A program made the translations under genes and the position numbers. Under the pieces are notes generated by a model. It was not told the DNA's origin, did no database searches, and saw only the letters and a program-made list of their open reading frames with translations. From Pseudobacteroides cellulosolvens ATCC 35603 = DSM 2933 (lineage in GTDB: Bacteria; Bacillota; Clostridia; Acetivibrionales; DSM-2933): a stretch of DNA of 64,000 nucleotides. The stretch spans positions 6,431,001-6,495,000 of the forward strand of contig NZ_LGTC01000001.1 of the NCBI RefSeq assembly GCF_001262605.1. Reading direction: 5' to 3'. This document shows, one piece after another, positions 62,919-64,000 of the stretch (the stretch's first letter is position 1; every line of letters starts with the position of its first letter).

Positions 62919-64000
62919 ATGGGGAAAGTTTTAATTATTGGTGCCGGCGGTGTTGCTAATGTTGTTGCCCACAAGTGCTATCAGAATTCAGAGGTTTTTG
63001 ACGAGATTTGCATAGCAAGCAGGTCTATAGAAAAATGCAACGAGATTAGAAATAAACTAACCGGGGGTAATGCTAATGTTCTTACTGATCAGCTTGACGC
63101 TAATAATAGTGATTTGGTAATCGGCTTAATAAAAAGATTTAAGCCTGATGTAGTCATTAATGTGGCACTTCCATATCAGAATTTATCCATTATGGATGCA
63201 TGTGTTGAGACAGGAGTTCATTATATTGATACAGCTAACTACGAACCACCCGAGGTTCCAAAATTTGAATATAAATGGCAGTGGGAATATAGAGATAGGT
63301 TTGCAAAGAAGGGTATAATGGCATTATTAGGCTGTGGCTTCGACCCAGGTGTTACAGGAATTTTCTGTGCATACGCACAGAAACATTATTTTGATGAAAT
63401 TCATTCTATAGATATTGTTGATGCTAATGCTGGTGATCATGGGTATCCGTTTGCAACAAATTTCAACCCGGAAATAAATATCCGAGAGGTAACAGCTAAC
63501 GGAAGGTACTTTGAAAATGGCCAATGGATAGAGACGGAACCACTTAGTATAAAAAGTGTATATAATTTTCCCCTTGTAGGTCCAAAGAATATTTACCTTT
63601 TGTATCATGAGGAACTGGAATCCTTGGCTATTAATATAAAAGGCCTAAAGAGAATAAGGTTTTGGATGACTTTTTCTGACAACTATCTTAACTATTTAAA
63701 TGTATTGAAAAATGTAGGTATGACTTCTATAGAGGCAATTGAATACGAAGGTAATAAAATAATACCGTTAAAGTTTTTGAAAGCTATTCTTCCTGATCCT
63801 GCTGCACTGGGGCAGAGAACAAAAGGCAAAACGAATATAGGCTGTATTATACAAGGCGTAAAAAATGGAGAACCTAAGTCATATTATATTTACAATGTGT
63901 GTATCCATGAAGAATGCTATAAGGAGGTAGGATCACAGGCAATTTCATATACAACCGGAGTCCCTGCTATGATAGGTGCAATGCTAATTTTAAAAGGTAT
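62919..64000 (+). CDS. Carboxynorspermidine dehydrogenase-like protein (partial, runs off window)
   Basis: About 360 residues are visible to the window edge. GAGGTGG precedes the ATG. The protein starts GKVLIIGAGGVANVVAHKCYQ, a Rossmann NAD(P)-binding motif, and contains DVVINVALPYQNLSIMDACVE, HYIDTANYEPPE and GCGFDPGVTGIFCAYA, typical of the Lys9/carboxynorspermidine synthase group. This enzyme makes carboxynorspermidine or carboxyspermidine from a diamine and aspartate semialdehyde. A decarboxylase gene (nspC) would be expected downstream, outside the window. Confidence 0.82.
   Translation, partial: MGKVLIIGAGGVANVVAHKCYQNSEVFDEICIASRSIEKCNEIRNKLTGGNANVLTDQLDANNSDLVIGLIKRFKPDVVINVALPYQNLSIMDACVETGVHYIDTANYEPPEVPKFEYKWQWEYRDRFAKKGIMALLGCGFDPGVTGIFCAYAQKHYFDEIHSIDIVDANAGDHGYPFATNFNPEINIREVTANGRYFENGQWIETEPLSIKSVYNFPLVGPKNIYLLYHEELESLAINIKGLKRIRFWMTFSDNYLNYLNVLKNVGMTSIEAIEYEGNKIIPLKFLKAILPDPAALGQRTKGKTNIGCIIQGVKNGEPKSYYIYNVCIHEECYKEVGSQAISYTTGVPAMIGAMLILKG

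Overview
The window is AT-rich low-GC Gram-positive DNA with strong GGAGG-type ribosome sites, Rho-independent terminators and type I dockerins. Dockerins sit at the end of a partial secreted protein at the left edge, on a secreted CYTH protein and on a GH30 glycosidase. With a GH115 alpha-glucuronidase this points to a cellulosome-forming clostridium (Pseudobacteroides/Acetivibrio/Ruminiclostridium type). The species guess is inference from the dockerins.

Layout. 1-5.2 kb: dockerin protein (partial), a small CXXC protein with a polyferredoxin-like membrane protein, a small membrane protein, a DUF116 protein and a methyl-accepting chemotaxis protein. 5.9-18.4 kb: a secreted protein of about 4000 residues joining a subtilase, RHS/YD repeats, Kelch and RCC1 propellers, a golvesin-like domain, two discoidin domains, an RHS core and a variable C-terminal domain, followed by an overlapping 144-residue membrane-anchored partner. 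18.6-27.7 kb: nested mobile DNA. An IS66 element is interrupted by a recombinase-in-trio (RIT) element, which itself carries a second IS66 with an intact 8-bp target duplication. 27.9-34.8 kb: an IS110 transposase gene split by a group II intron, with a second group II intron just upstream. 34.8-38.9 kb: hairpin-rich accessory DNA with a broken SLOG gene, a SymE-like gene, another IS110, three double-hairpin units and an IS3 remnant that truncates an ABC permease.

39.8-51.6 kb returns to host functions: a rhodanese, GH115, the dockerin-CYTH protein, a GT-C glycosyltransferase with an inserted discoidin domain, GH30-dockerin, and an ECF sigma factor with an anti-sigma/LCP fusion. 51.8-57.7 kb: a frameshifted SRAP gene, a KimA-like transporter with a small acidic membrane protein, a frameshifted sensor kinase and a REC-TPR protein.

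57.8-59.1 kb is the most unusual host-like block: a promoter, a 48-codon ORF, a terminator, four tRNA genes (one a leucine-anticodon tRNA without the long variable arm, one a degenerate glutamine tRNA) and an orphan EF-Ts paralogue. Near-identical promoter sequences lie on both sides of it. The window closes with a LegB-like dehydratase, a HAD phosphatase, a GNAT protein and two saccharopine-dehydrogenase-family genes probably for polyamine synthesis.

Five genes are broken by what looks like a single missing base in a homopolymer, so real decay and assembly error both need to be considered. All function calls rest on reading motifs by eye; no database search was possible.
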